Shown in pieces: positions 21,885 through 34,055 of a DNA stretch of 64,000 bases; position 1 is the first letter of the stretch, and every line of letters starts with the position of its first letter. Both the position numbers and the translations under genes were made by a program. Under the pieces are notes generated by a model. That model saw only the letters and a list, made by a program, of their open reading frames with translations, was not told the DNA's origin and did no database searches. The stretch is taken from positions 124,001 to 188,000 of the forward strand of contig JAKZHN010000046.1 of assembly GCA_037179335.1 (NCBI GenBank), written 5' to 3'. Origin of the DNA: Cyclaneusma minus. Its lineage: Eukaryota > Ascomycota > Leotiomycetes > Marthamycetales > Marthamycetaceae.

Positions 21885-24800
21885 CTATGACACCATTGCC
21901 ACCTTATCTTTGACATGTCCATTACTCTCTTCCTTTTTTGCCTCCCCCCTTTTCGTTCCTACTGTTTCATCCACAACAACACCCCCCAGCAACTTCTCCT
22001 TCCTAACCTGCCGCTCATCACCAACCTCCACCCCCGCCACAAAAACCTCAGACACCCCCTCCAATCCCGCCACAAAAACACACAACAAACTCGCAATACA
22101 AAAATGACTAATAGTACTCCCAATCTCCAACCAGCTCCCCTCATCCTTCACATTCCAGAAAAACCACATCGTCAGCCAATCACTCAGCGCCATCACCAAC
22201 ATAAACAGCGCGCTCGGCGCAACCCCAAGTCTCTTATTTAGAATACCGAGGTTTGCGGAGATTAAAGCGAAAGGTATCATGAGTTTGAGCATGAGGAGAG
22301 AGCCTTGGGACCAGGGGTCGAAGATGGGGATTAGGCGTGCGACGGAGTCGAGAGAGAACGAGGAGATTGAGGCGACGTTACCGGTGCTGAAGAAGGCGGA
22401 TTGGAGGAGGGTTAGGAAGAATAGGGCGGTGCGGGCGGAGGAGAGGGTTAGGGAGCGGTAGGGGGTGGATGACAGGGAGGCTGGGAGGGCGGGGGCGGCG
22501 GGCATGCCATTTTCTTGGGGAGGTGTGTCGCCCCAGAGAGCTCTGTCGTTCGAGGGCGCTTCGTCGCCCGAAGGAGCTTTGTTGCTCGATGCTTTTCTGG
22601 TGAAGACAAATATCCGGTGTTCGAGAAGGACCCAGATGAGTAGGGTGACGCTGAAGGCGAAGTAGAAGAGGCCTTCGTAGGAGATGGTGAGGATGACGAA
22701 GATGGGGGAGAAGGTGAGGAAGAGGACCATGAGGCGGTGGAGGTAGTGGTTGTTGGGTTGAAGGCGGTGCAGTAATGGCATGATGAGTGAGACAACTAGA
22801 TGCAAGTTAGGCTGCTGTGTCAAGCATATTTTAGATTTCGACTTACCAAGGACTATCCACCCAACGATCTGATTGCCCCTGGGAAGACCCTGTTTAGCCT
22901 GTAAAGATGCAACACTACCTCTCGTCACTATCATTGCTAGAATGACAAGTCCCAGCTATACGTGTGTCAGATACCCATGGTTATTCAATATTGTGGTCGG
23001 GCAACATACCTGTACTCCTACCAGAGCTCTGGACAAGGTATTTGTCGGACTTGTCGAGTCGTACTTCGTGGCAGAGCTCGACAGAATCTTATGCTGAAAT
23101 ATTAAATACACTAACCCGACAAGAGTCATTAAAGCTCCTCCGGAGAGACTGTAAGGAGACTGTCAGTTGATTCTCTCCAATTACGCTCAAGTAAACTTAC
23201 ATCTGAGTTATGTTTTCTATCTTCATTGCTGGCAAGAGCGTGAAAATACTCATTGCCAAGCAAGATACTGCCCATGTTAGAACGAGAGTAACATTTTGCT
23301 GCAAGAAAGCTTTTCCGCAAAGTACAGGCCAGAATGCAGCAGCCACATAGAGCACCGAGAACACCTCTCTATGCGTGTAACCCAATGCCTAGAGAGTGGT
23401 CAGACAAAATTGAGCACCACGACGAACTCACAGCAAATGACTTACAAGAGATTCAATAAGAGCAATGAACAGAACCACCTTGACTGTTAAAACAATATAG
23501 CCGCCTGCGGAATCTATATGGCCCAGTAAAACTCGTTTTCCCTCGATTAATGAATTTCGTTGCGCAAACACGCCGGACCAGAATCCAACTGGGAAGATTG
23601 CATAAGCGTAGTAAGTCGCTGGAGATTTGGATACGATGAAGGAAGCGAAAAGTGCTGCAAGGACCGAGGAGAAGAAGACGTTTCCTGCGAAGCTTGATGG
23701 CGTTTCTACCTTTCCGTGAAGAATGTGGAGATCCACAACAGTCGTGAGAGCGAATGCAATCCAGCCAAGGTACCCAATAGTAATCAAGGCTCTCAGAAAC
23801 AGCCAATCGTAAGTCTGGAGGTATCGAAGACCTTCCAGGCCAATTTTGATGAGTCGATCGGACTCCTCTATTGATTCTTCATATCGACGTTGGTCAATGA
23901 GCTCTCGGATATTTTCGAATCGATGTTCCACTGAGTGCTCATCATCGCCAAACCTCTTGAACGGTCTGTACCGAAGCTCAGCTGCTTTTTTCTGCTCTTC
24001 TTTGACCTTGTACATCTCAAGAATACCTCGCGCGTTTGCCAGCAATGCTTCAGCCTTTTCTGGGATGCTCGCCGACAAGTATGGCAATGGGACTTCGCCA
24101 ACTGAGTTGACGGGGTAGGGTACGCCAGCAAGGTAAGCCATAAGCGCGGCAACATCTGCCTGGGCCACGTCGTGCCTTTGGATATGATCCAGTCCCCAAT
24201 CAGCAGAGAGCTCGTCATGACCCGGCGCAATCCCACTGGCGTTCTTAATTGGCTTCGCGACTCCAGATCCCCAAGCGATCAGCGGAGTTCTCGTGTTATC
24301 CGGATGACCATCTCCGTGACTCCCCCAATCACTCATTCCATGATCGGCAGTGAACACGAATGCAGTATTTCCGTCATTATAGAAATCCTCTATCAGACGA
24401 GTAATCTCCTGAACCCCTTTATCCACAACTTTTATGTTGTTCAGGTATTCTTTCGAGTAAGGTCGGAAAAAATGACCCGTAGTATCCAAGCCAAGCAAAT
24501 GAAGGAAGAAGACCAGTTTGTCTTGACGCAATTGTGCATTCAGCGTAGAATTACGGCCAGCTTCGGCAAATAATGCCTTGACTTTGTCAAACACCCACAG
24601 GTCCAGCTGGACAGCATCGGAAGAAAAGTCCTCAGCCTCTGCGCCGTACGTATCCGCATCAACTCGCCCAGGCACGGCGCCTTCTTTGAACATTGGTAGA
24701 ATATCGGGACTGCCCCAACTCCAGGTATGTCGGCTCTTATTGAAAACGCTGTCAAAATTGACAGGGTTTAGTTTCCAACCCGTTGTCACGGCCGAAACAT

Positions 24801-25235
24801 CTTCGTAAAGGCCAGCAATCAAGGCAACATGTCCGGGTCTTGACTCAGTCGGTACTCGGGTATGGGATACGCCAAAGGTGCCGTGTTCGAGGACGCGCGA
24901 ACGTAAATAGGGGGCAAGGGGTCGGGGGACCAGATCTTCCTCCGTTCGAGAGTATGGTTCCGGGAAGGATTGGAAGGCCTTGTCGGCTCGAAGTCCGTCA
25001 CCTGGCGCACATATCAGTGAACCATACATTTAGCGGACTGAAGGATTCGGCGCTCACCGACGTAAAGGACCAGTCGCTTGGCCGGGGCTGGGGCGCCTGC
25101 TGGTCTTTCAACCTCAAACTCCCGCATGCCAGAGACGATGGGGCTGACGAAATAGATGTCGAAGATGGAGTAGATGTACACCAAATGAAAGATCATGGCA
25201 ATGGCCAGAAAGCCAAAGCGGTTGACCCGCGCCAT
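21885..25235 (-). CDS. MCD4: GPI ethanolamine phosphate transferase 1
   Basis: MCD4/PIG-N adds phosphoethanolamine to the first mannose of the GPI precursor in the ER. Six exons join in phase: 25235-25058, 25001-23446, 23388-23201, 23148-23010, 22955-22847 and 22795-21885, giving 1026 residues, about the usual size. An N-terminal TM helix (FLAIAMIFHLVYIYSIF) is followed by the lumenal alkaline-phosphatase-like domain with YVGDGLRADKAFQ, ESRPGHVALIAGLYED and FTADHGMSDWGSHGDG. The last two segments carry metal-binding residues of the superfamily. The C-terminal half is hydrophobic with many TM helices (PigN domain). The final 40 residues are charged and have no KKXX-type ER signal, unlike yeast. 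All five introns are 51-58 bp. Start chosen at the first ATG in frame. Confidence 0.95.
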
Positions 25236-25808
25236 CTCTTGCGATTCGTACGCGACCGTTTGGTTGAAGGACGATGCTCGACTTTTCTAGACCGACTGGT
25301 TCGGATTGGAGGCAGGTCTCGTCGGTTCCAGGGGCAATTCGCAAATCAACAGCTCATCGTTCAAAGGAGTGGCAGGTCCGTGTGGACTCGATCAGTTTTC
25401 GCAGATGTCGTGCAGCCTTCTTCAAGTCCCTGGGCATGAATCAGGCTGGACAGCAAGGTTACAGACGCATATGTACCTTGCCCGTACATGTAGCTTTGCC
25501 ATCCATACAGCTTCGCCCGTGGAGTCCGTGCGCCTGCTGATATATTTAGCGCCGGGCGTCGGCCCGACGTGCCAAGAGACCCTGAACTGCGTTTATTCCC
25601 CGTAAACCCCACAACTTAATCCCATCCTCGAAGCATAACTCTACTTGAGCCTCACATGCAACTTCAGACCTCCGAGATTGGACACCCTGTCATCTCTCTG
25701 CTTCTGATGTTTCATCATTCACTGGACGCCGACCACCGGTTTAAGCAGACACTGCTTCTGGACTCTGGAACTACCTTGGAAGCTCGCCCATACTCTATTT
25801 TACCAGGC
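25236..25808. other. Intergenic, MCD4 promoter
   Basis: Upstream region of MCD4, also the 3' flank of the small disrupted ORF on the same strand. No recognised motif or repeat. Confidence 0.5.
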
Positions 25809-26417
25809 TCAGTATTCACCTGGAGATCTACCCTTCTCAAGATGCTTGCGTTCGAGGTTGGCTTGCATTGCTTCCTTCTCCTTGTTCGAGCCATCTCTAG
25901 CTTCCGGTATCGTCGACCAGATGCCGAACCATGGCTCTGGCATGCTAGCCAAAAAGAGCTTGAGTAGGGATGATGGATCAAGATCGGTTGCAGAAGTTTC
26001 ACGCAATATGACGCCGAGCCGCTCAGTCCTGCAGCAGAGTCCACCAGCTCTAGAAGCAACCCCACTTCCATCAATCTCGACTTGAATTATCTCCGGTGGC
26101 TCCCAGGCTCCCAGGCTCCCAGCTACAGCATGGATGCGTAACCAATGATAACTGCTACCGAATTGCGTACCGGGAAGCATACCCTGATTCAGCTCGAAAG
26201 GTCGATCTCGATATTCTTTCATGGTCTGTGTTCGCTCGACTGCTGCTGTAGCATTCTCGGACCGGTCCCTGACAAGCTCGCGCCTGAACGATCGGATCAG
26301 CGTTTCTAGCTCCAGGTCCCCTGCCGAATCCCAGAGGTCAATCGATGGTTATCCAACTCCCCTTGACATGAGGAGCAAGGATTGCTCTAATGCGGCCTTG
26401 GAATTCGACTGGGACAT
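25809..26417 (-). pseudogene. Unknown small protein gene with an in-frame TAA
   Basis: Reading from ATG at 26417, the frame gives MSQSNSKAALEQSLLLMSRG, then TAA at 26351-26349. It continues in the same frame as a coherent polypeptide (DLELETLIRSFRREL, an amphipathic helix, then WLRIHAVAGSLGAWEPPEI) to a stop at 25809. The total would be about 200 residues. A CAA to TAA change would explain the stop and is what repeat-induced point mutation or deamination typically produces. A 36-38 bp intron (GTTGGA...CAG) could also remove it, but would be unusually short. I do not recognise the protein. Alternatively the gene starts at the internal ATG 26222. Confidence 0.4.
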
Positions 26418-26791
26418 GTTTCTAACCTCGGGATCATGTTCGCCTTTTAAGATAGGCTTAGCGTATTGCTGTCCAATGCAATGACCAGAAGCTCGGTAAG
26501 TCGCCCAGGCAGCTTCGTGCTCGTCACCACAAGTGACCCAAGACGCTATAGCATAGCAAAGAAGCCGGTCTTAGAATCTCGGTAAGTCAGAACACTCGAC
26601 TGCTCTCTTGCATACTTCTATTGAGGGCCGAGAGAGATATGACATCAAAGGCTGTCAATCTTTGAGCTCCAGCCTGGAAGTCAATAGGCAAGTTCAGACC
26701 ACGGTTTCATATACGTACCTTATTCTTTTTTCTTGACTTTCTCCATATTTGGTTCGTATTCCACTGCTGAAGTCATCTCATTGTCCACAAC
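26418..26791. other. Intergenic, GMC oxidoreductase promoter
   Basis: Divergent region between the small disrupted ORF and the GMC gene. Pyrimidine-rich stretches occur just before 26790, as often seen near fungal transcription starts. Nothing else is recognised. Confidence 0.5.
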
Positions 26792-28750
26792 ATGCAATAT
26801 CAGACACTTTTTCTTGGTTACTTGGCCAATTTTGCTGCCGCTCAACCTCATTGGAACGAACCTGGGGGTAGCCTGTATGGCAGCTATTGGGGTATCCCTC
26901 TAACAAATGTTACTTTCGACTATGTGATTGTTGGTGGAGGCACGGCAGGCTTGACGGTTGCAAATCGACTTGCTGCTGCCAACAAGAGCCTAACCATTGC
27001 TATCATCGAGCCGGGTACATTCACGGAAATCAGCAATGGAAACCTCAGTCAGATTCCACTGTTGTCGGAGATGTATGTTTCGAAGGATCCGACCGACTTT
27101 CAACCTTTGATCGATTGGGGACTCGTTACCGTGCCTCAACCTGTATGTCTCGTCGAAACATATTTTGAGATGACTGCTGACTCTCACAGCAACTAAATAA
27201 CCAAAGACTACATTATGCTCAAGGTCGTGGCTTGGGAGGATCTTCCATGAGAAATCAACTGATCTACCAACGGTAAGGAGCCCCTTTTCCATGCGCTCGG
27301 TTGTCGCTAACGTAGCTACAGTGGGACTGTGGGATCGTATAACTGGTGGGCGGAACTCGTCGGCGACCCTGCTTTCTCATGGTCTGAAATTCTTCCATTC
27401 TTCATGAAGTCCTGCAATTTCACGGCTCCCAACTCTTCCAAACGAGCAGCCAACACGACCAATGCACTCATGTATAACGCTTCAGCCTATATACCGACTG
27501 GTGGCCCGCTACACGTATCTTTCTCAAACTATGGCTCGCCGATCTCAACGTACGCACAGCCAGCCTTCTATGCAGCTGGGTTTCCTGTTGCCACGGACTT
27601 TAGCAGTGGAGTCCTAAATGGCTCTCAATGGAACCCCTTTACCATCGACCCAGCAACCCAAACTCGCAGCTCTTCAGAGACATCTTTTCTACTATCTATG
27701 CTCTTCTCCGGTGCCAACGTCCAAATCTATCAGCAAACCAAAGCCATGAACATCCTCTTTGACTGCAACAAAACCGCTACCGGCGTCAACGTGACCAGCC
27801 TAGGCTACCCCTATATCCTCTCCGCCCGCCGCGAAGTCATCATCTCCGCCGGTGTAATGCACTCTCCCCAACTCCTCATGGTCTCCGGCATCGGTCCCGC
27901 CGCCACTCTCCAAAAGTACAACATCCCCATCATCGCCGACCTCCCCGGCGTTGGCCAAAACATGCACGACACCTGCAACACGGGCGGCGTCACCTTTCCC
28001 GTCAATGTCGACTCACCCTCCCACATCATGATGAACGCCACCCGCTTCGCCGCCGCCACCGCTGAATTCCTACAAAACCAAACCGGCATCCTCACCAACC
28101 CCGGCGGCGACTTTCTCTCCTGGGAGAAATTTCCCGCTTCCTATAGCTCGCAATTCAGCGCTTCCACACTTGCCGATCTAGCATTGTTCCCTGCCGACTG
28201 GCCTGAAGTGGAATATGTTGTGAATTCGGCAGAGGGTTCTTTGAGTGGTGCGGATGATGGTACTACTACGAATTATGCCACAATTGGAGCGTTGCTTACT
28301 GCTGCGACGAGTCGCGGGAATGTGACGATTCGAAGTGCAAGTATGCACGATATGCCTGTGATCTCCACGAACTGGCTCCTCACTATCACGGACCAGGAAA
28401 TGGCAGTAGCGTCCTATCGCCGCGCGCGCGAAGTGTGGACACATATGATGCCCGTCGTCACAGGCGAAGAGTTGCATCCAGGCAGCAATGTGACAAGTTA
28501 TGCGGATATACTCAAGTATATTCAGGAAACGGGGTTGCAGAGTATTCATCATGGAACGAGTACGTGTATGATGGGGAAAGAGGGCGAGGAAATGGCGGTG
28601 GTGGATTCGAGAGGGAGGGTCATGGGAGGGGTGAAGGGGCTGAGGGTGATTGATAGTAGTAGTTTTCGCTTTACGCCGCCGGGACATACGCAGGGGGCTA
28701 CGTATGCGCATGCGGAGAAGTTGGTGGCGGATATTATTAGGGGCGATTAA
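26792..28750 (+). CDS. Secreted GMC-family FAD oxidoreductase
   Basis: GMC enzymes (glucose/alcohol oxidases and dehydrogenases, versicolorin B synthase) use FAD to oxidise or cyclise alcohols. Exons 26792-27142, 27190-27272 and 27322-28750 join in phase to give 620 residues. A signal peptide (MQYQTLFLGYLANFAAAQ) leads. The FAD-binding motif is YVIVGGGTAGLTVANRLA, with the ribose-binding acidic residue in IAIIEPG. GMC signature 1 is YAQGRGLGGSSMRNQ and signature 2 is GVMHSPQLLMVSGIGP. The C-terminal catalytic region has SIHHGTSTCMMG and TPPGHTQGATYAHAEKL; His in PPGHTQG is the likely base partner. Many N-x-S/T sites fit secretion. The WGLVTVPQPQ region and lack of other cluster genes leave the substrate open. 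The subgroup looks nearer to versicolorin-B-synthase-like enzymes than to glucose oxidase, an impression only. Confidence 0.92.
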
Positions 28751-30253
28751 ACTCTCCTCGGGGAGGTGTGTTTGAAATTTGGGGACTGGGGGGAAGAAAG
28801 GGATACGCATGAGTTACGGTGGGCGGGTTGCTAGCACGGGAAGAATGGTTCAGAAAGGGGGAGGGGGGATCCGATTCCGAAGATCCACAATTCACAAAGC
28901 AGTTTTTCCAAAAAGAAAGGTCAAAACAGAAACCCCAGCCGGTGCTAGGGAGAAGGCAAACCAACTTAACTTAACGACGTGATCTTTTTTGGTTGTCGAC
29001 GGCCATTGGCGGGAATCAACCCCGTAGCCTCGATCGATCGCTCGCGGCTAGGCCTTGCGGGAGTTTCGTTACAGGGTTAGGGTTAGGGTCAAATCCTCGG
29101 TTTCGTCCTCCACCAGCGGTTTGTCCTGAAATGGGTCCTTCTTCACACTCTGCCTTGCTAAGAACGAGCTTAATTTGCTGTCGCAATGCCGAGAAGTACC
29201 TTAGTGGTTGTGGCAAGGGCAGTCCAAGGGGGCGGAGGGGGTGAATCAGTCGATGTGCAACAAACCTCAGATTCGAATTTAGTTACCTAATCTTTCTTCT
29301 CGTCGTTAGGGGTCAGTTCTGTCGATTGTTCAAAAACCACTCGTCGTGGTAGTGAGGTGTGTAGATTATCAGTGGATGCGAGAAGAATTTGGGGCCAATG
29401 CCGCCAATCCCTGGACCGTAAAGAATCCCGTCACTCTCAGATTCTCTGTCAGCTCAAGCGCATCCTGTCATTCCAACACACACACTCTCAGCCAGAAACG
29501 CCCCTAGTACTATGAAACCAGCTAAGCTGCGTTTTAAAGCTTCCAGGTTCCTTATACCAGACCCTGGTGTTAAACCTAGGCGTGTTACACATCAATCTTC
29601 TTGGCATTTTCAGCTCTAGCCTCTACAAGCCTGTCATTTACAAGTCCTAAAAACCAAGTTCCAAAAACCAGTTTTTACAAGGTCCCGAGGTCGGTGTGCA
29701 ACAAAACTTGAGAGGGGCAGAATCATGTGATCTACGACCGCTAGTGCCATAAACTCGGTGACTCGTGAGCGAAACAAGACTGGCGTGGTGGCTTACTCCG
29801 AGTTACTCGCTGGGATAACTGTTACTTGTCGGTCTCGGGCTTGATCCAGATCGACCTTGCCTTCTTGTTCTCCTTCTGCGTCTTTTTGCATCTGTATTAA
29901 CCGGTTCCGACATTGCTGCTACCTGGAATACGTCTGCTGGGCTTGCATTGATGCCGAACCCAAAGCCCCCTGACGCGGCATCACTTGAGCGAAGTGTCCC
30001 GGGCAGTCTTGGTGCAGTCGACGCCGATTCTCGGCTCTTCATTCTTTGGCAATGGCATTCACACAAGACATTAGCTCCGAACATATATCAAAAGCAGCCG
30101 TTGATTCTGCGAGGCACTTATTTTTCATGCTGATACCTATACAGCACTCCTATCCTAGTTCAACCCCCTATTCCTATCCAGACAGGGAAACCGCTCATAT
30201 TCTGCAAAACACCTCTGAACTCCCGAGCCCCCTGCCCTAATCATTACTTCCTC
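28751..30253. other. Intergenic between GMC gene and CSM1
   Basis: It contains a short telomere-like stretch (GGGTTAGGGTTAGGG at 29074-29088) and a copy of repeat R1 (29545-29735). An open frame on the minus strand (30084-29803) ends in a basic, Arg-rich run, but it lacks a domain. Its surroundings also show CAG/GT splice-like words, so a small spliced gene cannot be excluded. Confidence 0.45.
29545..29735 (-). repeat. Dispersed repeat R1, copy near CSM1
   Basis: Reverse-complemented, it carries GTTTTGTTGCACACCGACC and ATTGATGTGTAACACGCC followed by AGGTTT, then AGGGTCT and TATAAGG. These are the same blocks and order as in 15340-15525. The middle is replaced or diverged. No element ends are recognisable. 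Confidence 0.6.
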
Positions 30254-32207
30254 CTACTCAACGACCTTATCATTAAGCGCCTTCATCACCCTCGTGTAGA
30301 ACTTGCTGGCATGCGGGCGAGGAAACGTAATCTCATCAACCAGATAATCCGGCAAGATATCGATCAATGCCTTATCTCTGCTTGGGTCCAGCTGCGGTAT
30401 GTAGATACACTGTGTATCTTCGTAGCTTTCTGCGCTCTTTTCGTTTGTGATTGCGAGCTTGAAGTGAAGAGCTGGCAAGATGTTAGCAAGATTCCAAGTT
30501 TGGTATGAAAGGGGATATATACTGCCATTGCGCCCAGTTTGAATGCAGTCGTATACATCCTCTTCAGCCTCTCTCTTCACGCCACGAATAATCAGGCCAC
30601 ACAGGTCACTGTACAGATCTTCTTTCAGCTGCGCGGTCTGCGCGGCTTGTGCAGCTTCCGCACTACCGATCATGCGAATTCCACCATTGGATTTCATCGC
30701 ACTGCCAGGGGTCTTGGCGCTGGTCATGTTGACAGTCTCAACAGACGCAGCTGCTGTACGATTCGCAGCCAGTTTCGTAGAAAGCGTCTTGTTCTCTGCT
30801 TGGGATTCTGCTAGTTTCATAGACAATGTCTTGCTTTCTGCTTGCGCTTCTGACAGTGAGGTGTTCATCTGCGAGATCTTGGCTTTGAGCTGAGTTATCT
30901 CGTCTTCTTGTGCTCCGAGCTGCTTTCTTAGTTGTTTGGATTCACGACCCAGGTTGTTTTGGGCGGCGAGGTCGGCTTTCAGGGAGGCTATGTATTCGTT
31001 TGCGGCTGAAGGGTAGGTTAGTGAGATGCGATTTGCTGGTGTTAAGGAGTGACTGTTACCTTTGGTCTTCGCTTCGCTCTGTTTCCTTAGCTCTTCGAAG
31101 TTCTGCTCAGCTTCCTTGACCCCTATCTCTCGTAATGTGGTGTATTTCGTGTCCAGGTTTTCCAGTTTCCGGCTCATGTCTCCTAGCTTTCGTCGGAGCA
31201 TGGGGTCATTCCTCTCGGTGTCGGACATGCTCCCTGCTCGCTTTCTGGATACTGAGCCTTGGCGAGATGGCGGGACGTAGGGAGGTTCTACCCTGCGACT
31301 GACTTTTCTCTGTGGAGGGTCTGAGCTGCTGGCGCGGGGTGGCCTGATTTGTTGCTTGACCTGGGTACAGTGTTAGCCAAATTAAGTGAGTGCAAAGTCG
31401 CAGAGGACGGTCTCCGGTGCTAAACATGTGGATGGCGTGTGGACTCACTGGAGCGGGTTCCAAGACAGTGTACTCGTCTCCTTCGGAGTCGATTTGCATC
31501 ACAGATGACTCCTGTATTTCTGGTTGCGTCTCTGGTATTTCCACTACAGGCTCTGATTCTGCCTTTTTCTTCCTACCCCGTTTCTTGGGAGGAGCGGCTT
31601 CAGCATCACTCTCAACTTCAGCTTCGGCAACGGCAGCCTTTCTACCCCGTTTCTTAGGAGGGGCTTCCGTCTCGCTCTCAGCTTCAGCTTCAACAGCTAC
31701 CGCCTTCCTACCTCGTTTCTTGGGAGGAGGCGCTTCAGCATCATTCTCAGCTTCGGCTTCAACAGCAGGGGCTTCTTTCTTGGTCCTCGGGCGCTTGTTC
31801 GATGCTTTTGGCTTGGTTGCTGCGGCCTTCTTAGGCTTGACCGAGACCACAGTCTCGGCGGTTTCGTCCAATTCATCGCCAGAGTTTACAGCATGCGCCT
31901 CTGAATATTCTACAAGCTCGGACTCCTCAATCTCTTCCGACTCGCTGACATCGGGCTTGCGATTGGTCTTGTCCGCCAGCGCGGGTCGCTTGGTCTTCGC
32001 GCCTCCACGAGCTGGCGCTTTTGTTTTGGATGATCGTATGGCGGGCATTTTGGCGGATTTCTTGGTCTGGACAGGCGGCGCGATCTCCTCAATGGTGGTA
32101 TCGGGGCTTGTTATGGAGGTGGAAGTGGCCTCCAGGTAGCTCTCTTGCTCGGAATCGGAATCGACCAACCCAGACAAGGTTGGTTTCTTGAGATTAAACT
32201 TAAACAT
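30254..32207 (-). CDS. CSM1: Csm1/Pcs1 monopolin-complex subunit
   Basis: Csm1 (Pcs1 in fission yeast) forms V-shaped dimers that clamp kinetochore microtubule sites and act in rDNA/meiotic chromosome segregation. Four exons join in phase: 32207-31449, 31360-31060, 31005-30523 and 30471-30254, giving 586 residues. The N-terminal half is disordered, basic and acidic, with four repeated KKRGRK-type blocks separated by Ala/Glu stretches. A coiled coil follows (LRRKLGDMSRKLENL through LSEAQAESKTLSMKLAESQ). The C-terminal globular Csm1 domain is clear: DLYSDLCGLIIRGVKREAEE, CIQTGRNGTLHFKL after splicing, and ILPDYLVDEITFPRPHASKF. The last two introns (54 and 51 bp) are multiples of three without stops, so an unspliced reading also stays open; the conserved TGRNGTLHF join favours splicing. 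Confidence 0.92.
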
Positions 32208-32718
32208 GTGTCATCCGAAGGTGATGCGACAATGGCAGCGGGCCGTGATGTCGGGTTGTGTGTTTGCGCGAAGTTGCGAAGCACCAGTTGTGTTGATTTT
32301 TAGGTATCCAGCGAGCAGGGTCCGTCAATTCGGGAGCAGAAGGCAAGATCGGCGGAAGGCGACAGCGACAACGGTTATTCGTGGGTATCTGACGGAGCGG
32401 GTGGGACAGGAAGCTGGTTGCGCCGGAAGTGATGCTATTGTCAGTCCTCGACAGAGGAGGGGCCTGGCGTAAACATTGGAATCTGCGGCACGCGCCTGGC
32501 TGCCTAACGCGTGAGGCTTAAGCTTTTATCCGGCACTTGCCGCGGTCAACGCACGGTTACACGTGGCGGGCGTCGGTTTCTTGAATCTTCACATCGGCGT
32601 GGCGCATAAACCAAGTGTCCCAACGCGCAACTCGACGACTCGAGAAGGCTCTCTACCTCCCATCCCGAGTCCCCAATTGCCTTGTTACGCGCTGCCATCC
32701 CACCCAACAGCAGCAGCC
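32208..32718. promoter_or_regulatory. Divergent CSM1/MSP1 promoter
   Basis: About 0.5 kb separates the two divergent start codons. An ACGCGT hexamer at 32507-32512 matches the MluI cell-cycle box bound by MBF in yeasts. CSM1 is a plausible cell-cycle target, but a single hexamer can occur by chance. No other element is recognised. Confidence 0.35.
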
Positions 32719-34055
32719 ATGGTAGAGGGCGCTCGAAAATGGGGCTTCCTCCAGGATGTTGCGTTAATCGTCATCGCTGTAAGTGGCATGCTCGGTCACA
32801 ACGCCGACTTGAATATTCACTGACTTGACCATATAGAATATATCCGTGTGGTACCTTTTCAAGGGTATCTCGTCGAGTTTACAATTCCCGTCCGATCCCG
32901 AAAAAGAGCAACATGAACAAGCGAAGATAAAGGCTGCCGCCAATCTACGGCGGCTCCAGAAACGCTCGGAGGATTCTGGCTCCGACAGCGAAGAAGATGG
33001 CGACAGGAGTACGAATACGGCGAGAAGAGGGCCCAGAAAAGAAGACTTAAATCTGAACCAGTATGAGGCCGCAGTCGCCATGGAGGTGGTCGCGCCGGAA
33101 GACATCCCGGTTGGCTTTGATGATATTGGCGGGTTAGACGATATCATCGAGGAGCTCAAGGAAACCGTCATCTACCCCCTCACCATGCCGCATCTCTACT
33201 CACACGCATCGCCCCTATTGTCGGCCCCTTCCGGAGTACTGTTATATGGCCCTCCGGGTTGTGGCAAGACCATGCTTGCGAAAGCATTGGCGCACGAGAG
33301 CGGGGCGTGCTTCATCAACCTACACATTTCAACCTTGACGGAGAAGTGGTACGGCGACTCGAATAAGATGGTTGCCGCTGTCTTCTCTCTTGCAAGAAAA
33401 CTGCAGCCTACTATTGTCTTTATTGACGAAATAGATGCGGTCCTTGGCACCAGGCGTAGTGGAGAGCATGAGGCCAGCGGCATGGTGAAGGCTGAGTATG
33501 TTTGAATGTTGAATCTAAGCCAGTAATGTCTGCTGATTTTTATACAGATTCATGACTCTTTGGGACGGTTTGACGTCCGCCAACACCTCGGGTCTTCCAG
33601 CCCGAATCATGGTTCTAGGAGCAACGAACCGCATGCAAGATATCGACGAGGCAATCCTTAGACGAATGCCCAAGAAGTTCCCCGTCTCATTACCTTCAGC
33701 CAGTCAACGACGAAGGATACTCAAGCTCATCCTGAAAGACACCAAAACAGACCCCGAGCACTTCGACATCGACTACCTGGCGAGAGTGACAGCGGGCATG
33801 TCTGGCAGTGAGATCAAGGAGGCCTGTCGAGATGCTGCAATGCTTCCTGTGCGCGAGTACATATCGGAACAGCGAGCAAAAGGCGCAAATATGGCTGGTG
33901 TGGATTCGAGCAATGTCCGTGGTATCCGGACAGAAGACTTTTTCGGCCGGAAAGGCGTCAGTCAGAAAATGACCAAGTCCAAAGCCAAGGAATCGTCTGG
34001 CGATGAGTACGAGGACGTTGATGATGATGAACAACTCACGGAACCCATGGACTAG
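32719..34055 (+). CDS. MSP1: Msp1/ATAD1-type outer-membrane AAA+ ATPase
   Basis: Msp1 extracts mislocalised tail-anchored proteins from the mitochondrial outer membrane and peroxisomes. Exons 32719-32778, 32837-33495 and 33548-34055 join in phase for 408 residues. An N-terminal TM helix (VALIVIANISVWYLF) is created by the first splice. The AAA domain shows DDIGGLDDIIEELKE, Walker A GPPGCGKTMLAKALA, Walker B IVFIDEIDAVLGTR, sensor 1 VLGATNR, and arginine-finger region ILRRMPKKF, the last diagnostic of the Msp1 branch. A charged linker (RRLQKRSEDSGSDSEEDGD) separates TM and AAA, longer than in yeast. The C-terminus is acidic (DEYEDVDDDEQ). It shares a divergent promoter with CSM1. Confidence 0.96.

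Noticed and set aside
26792..28750. A secondary-metabolite cluster around the GMC oxidoreductase
   Set aside because: No polyketide or peptide synthase, terpene cyclase, P450 or transporter gene is found nearby.
29803..30084. Arg-rich minus-strand ORF as a gene
   Set aside because: Starts and splice sites are ambiguous and the composition is low-complexity; evidence is insufficient.
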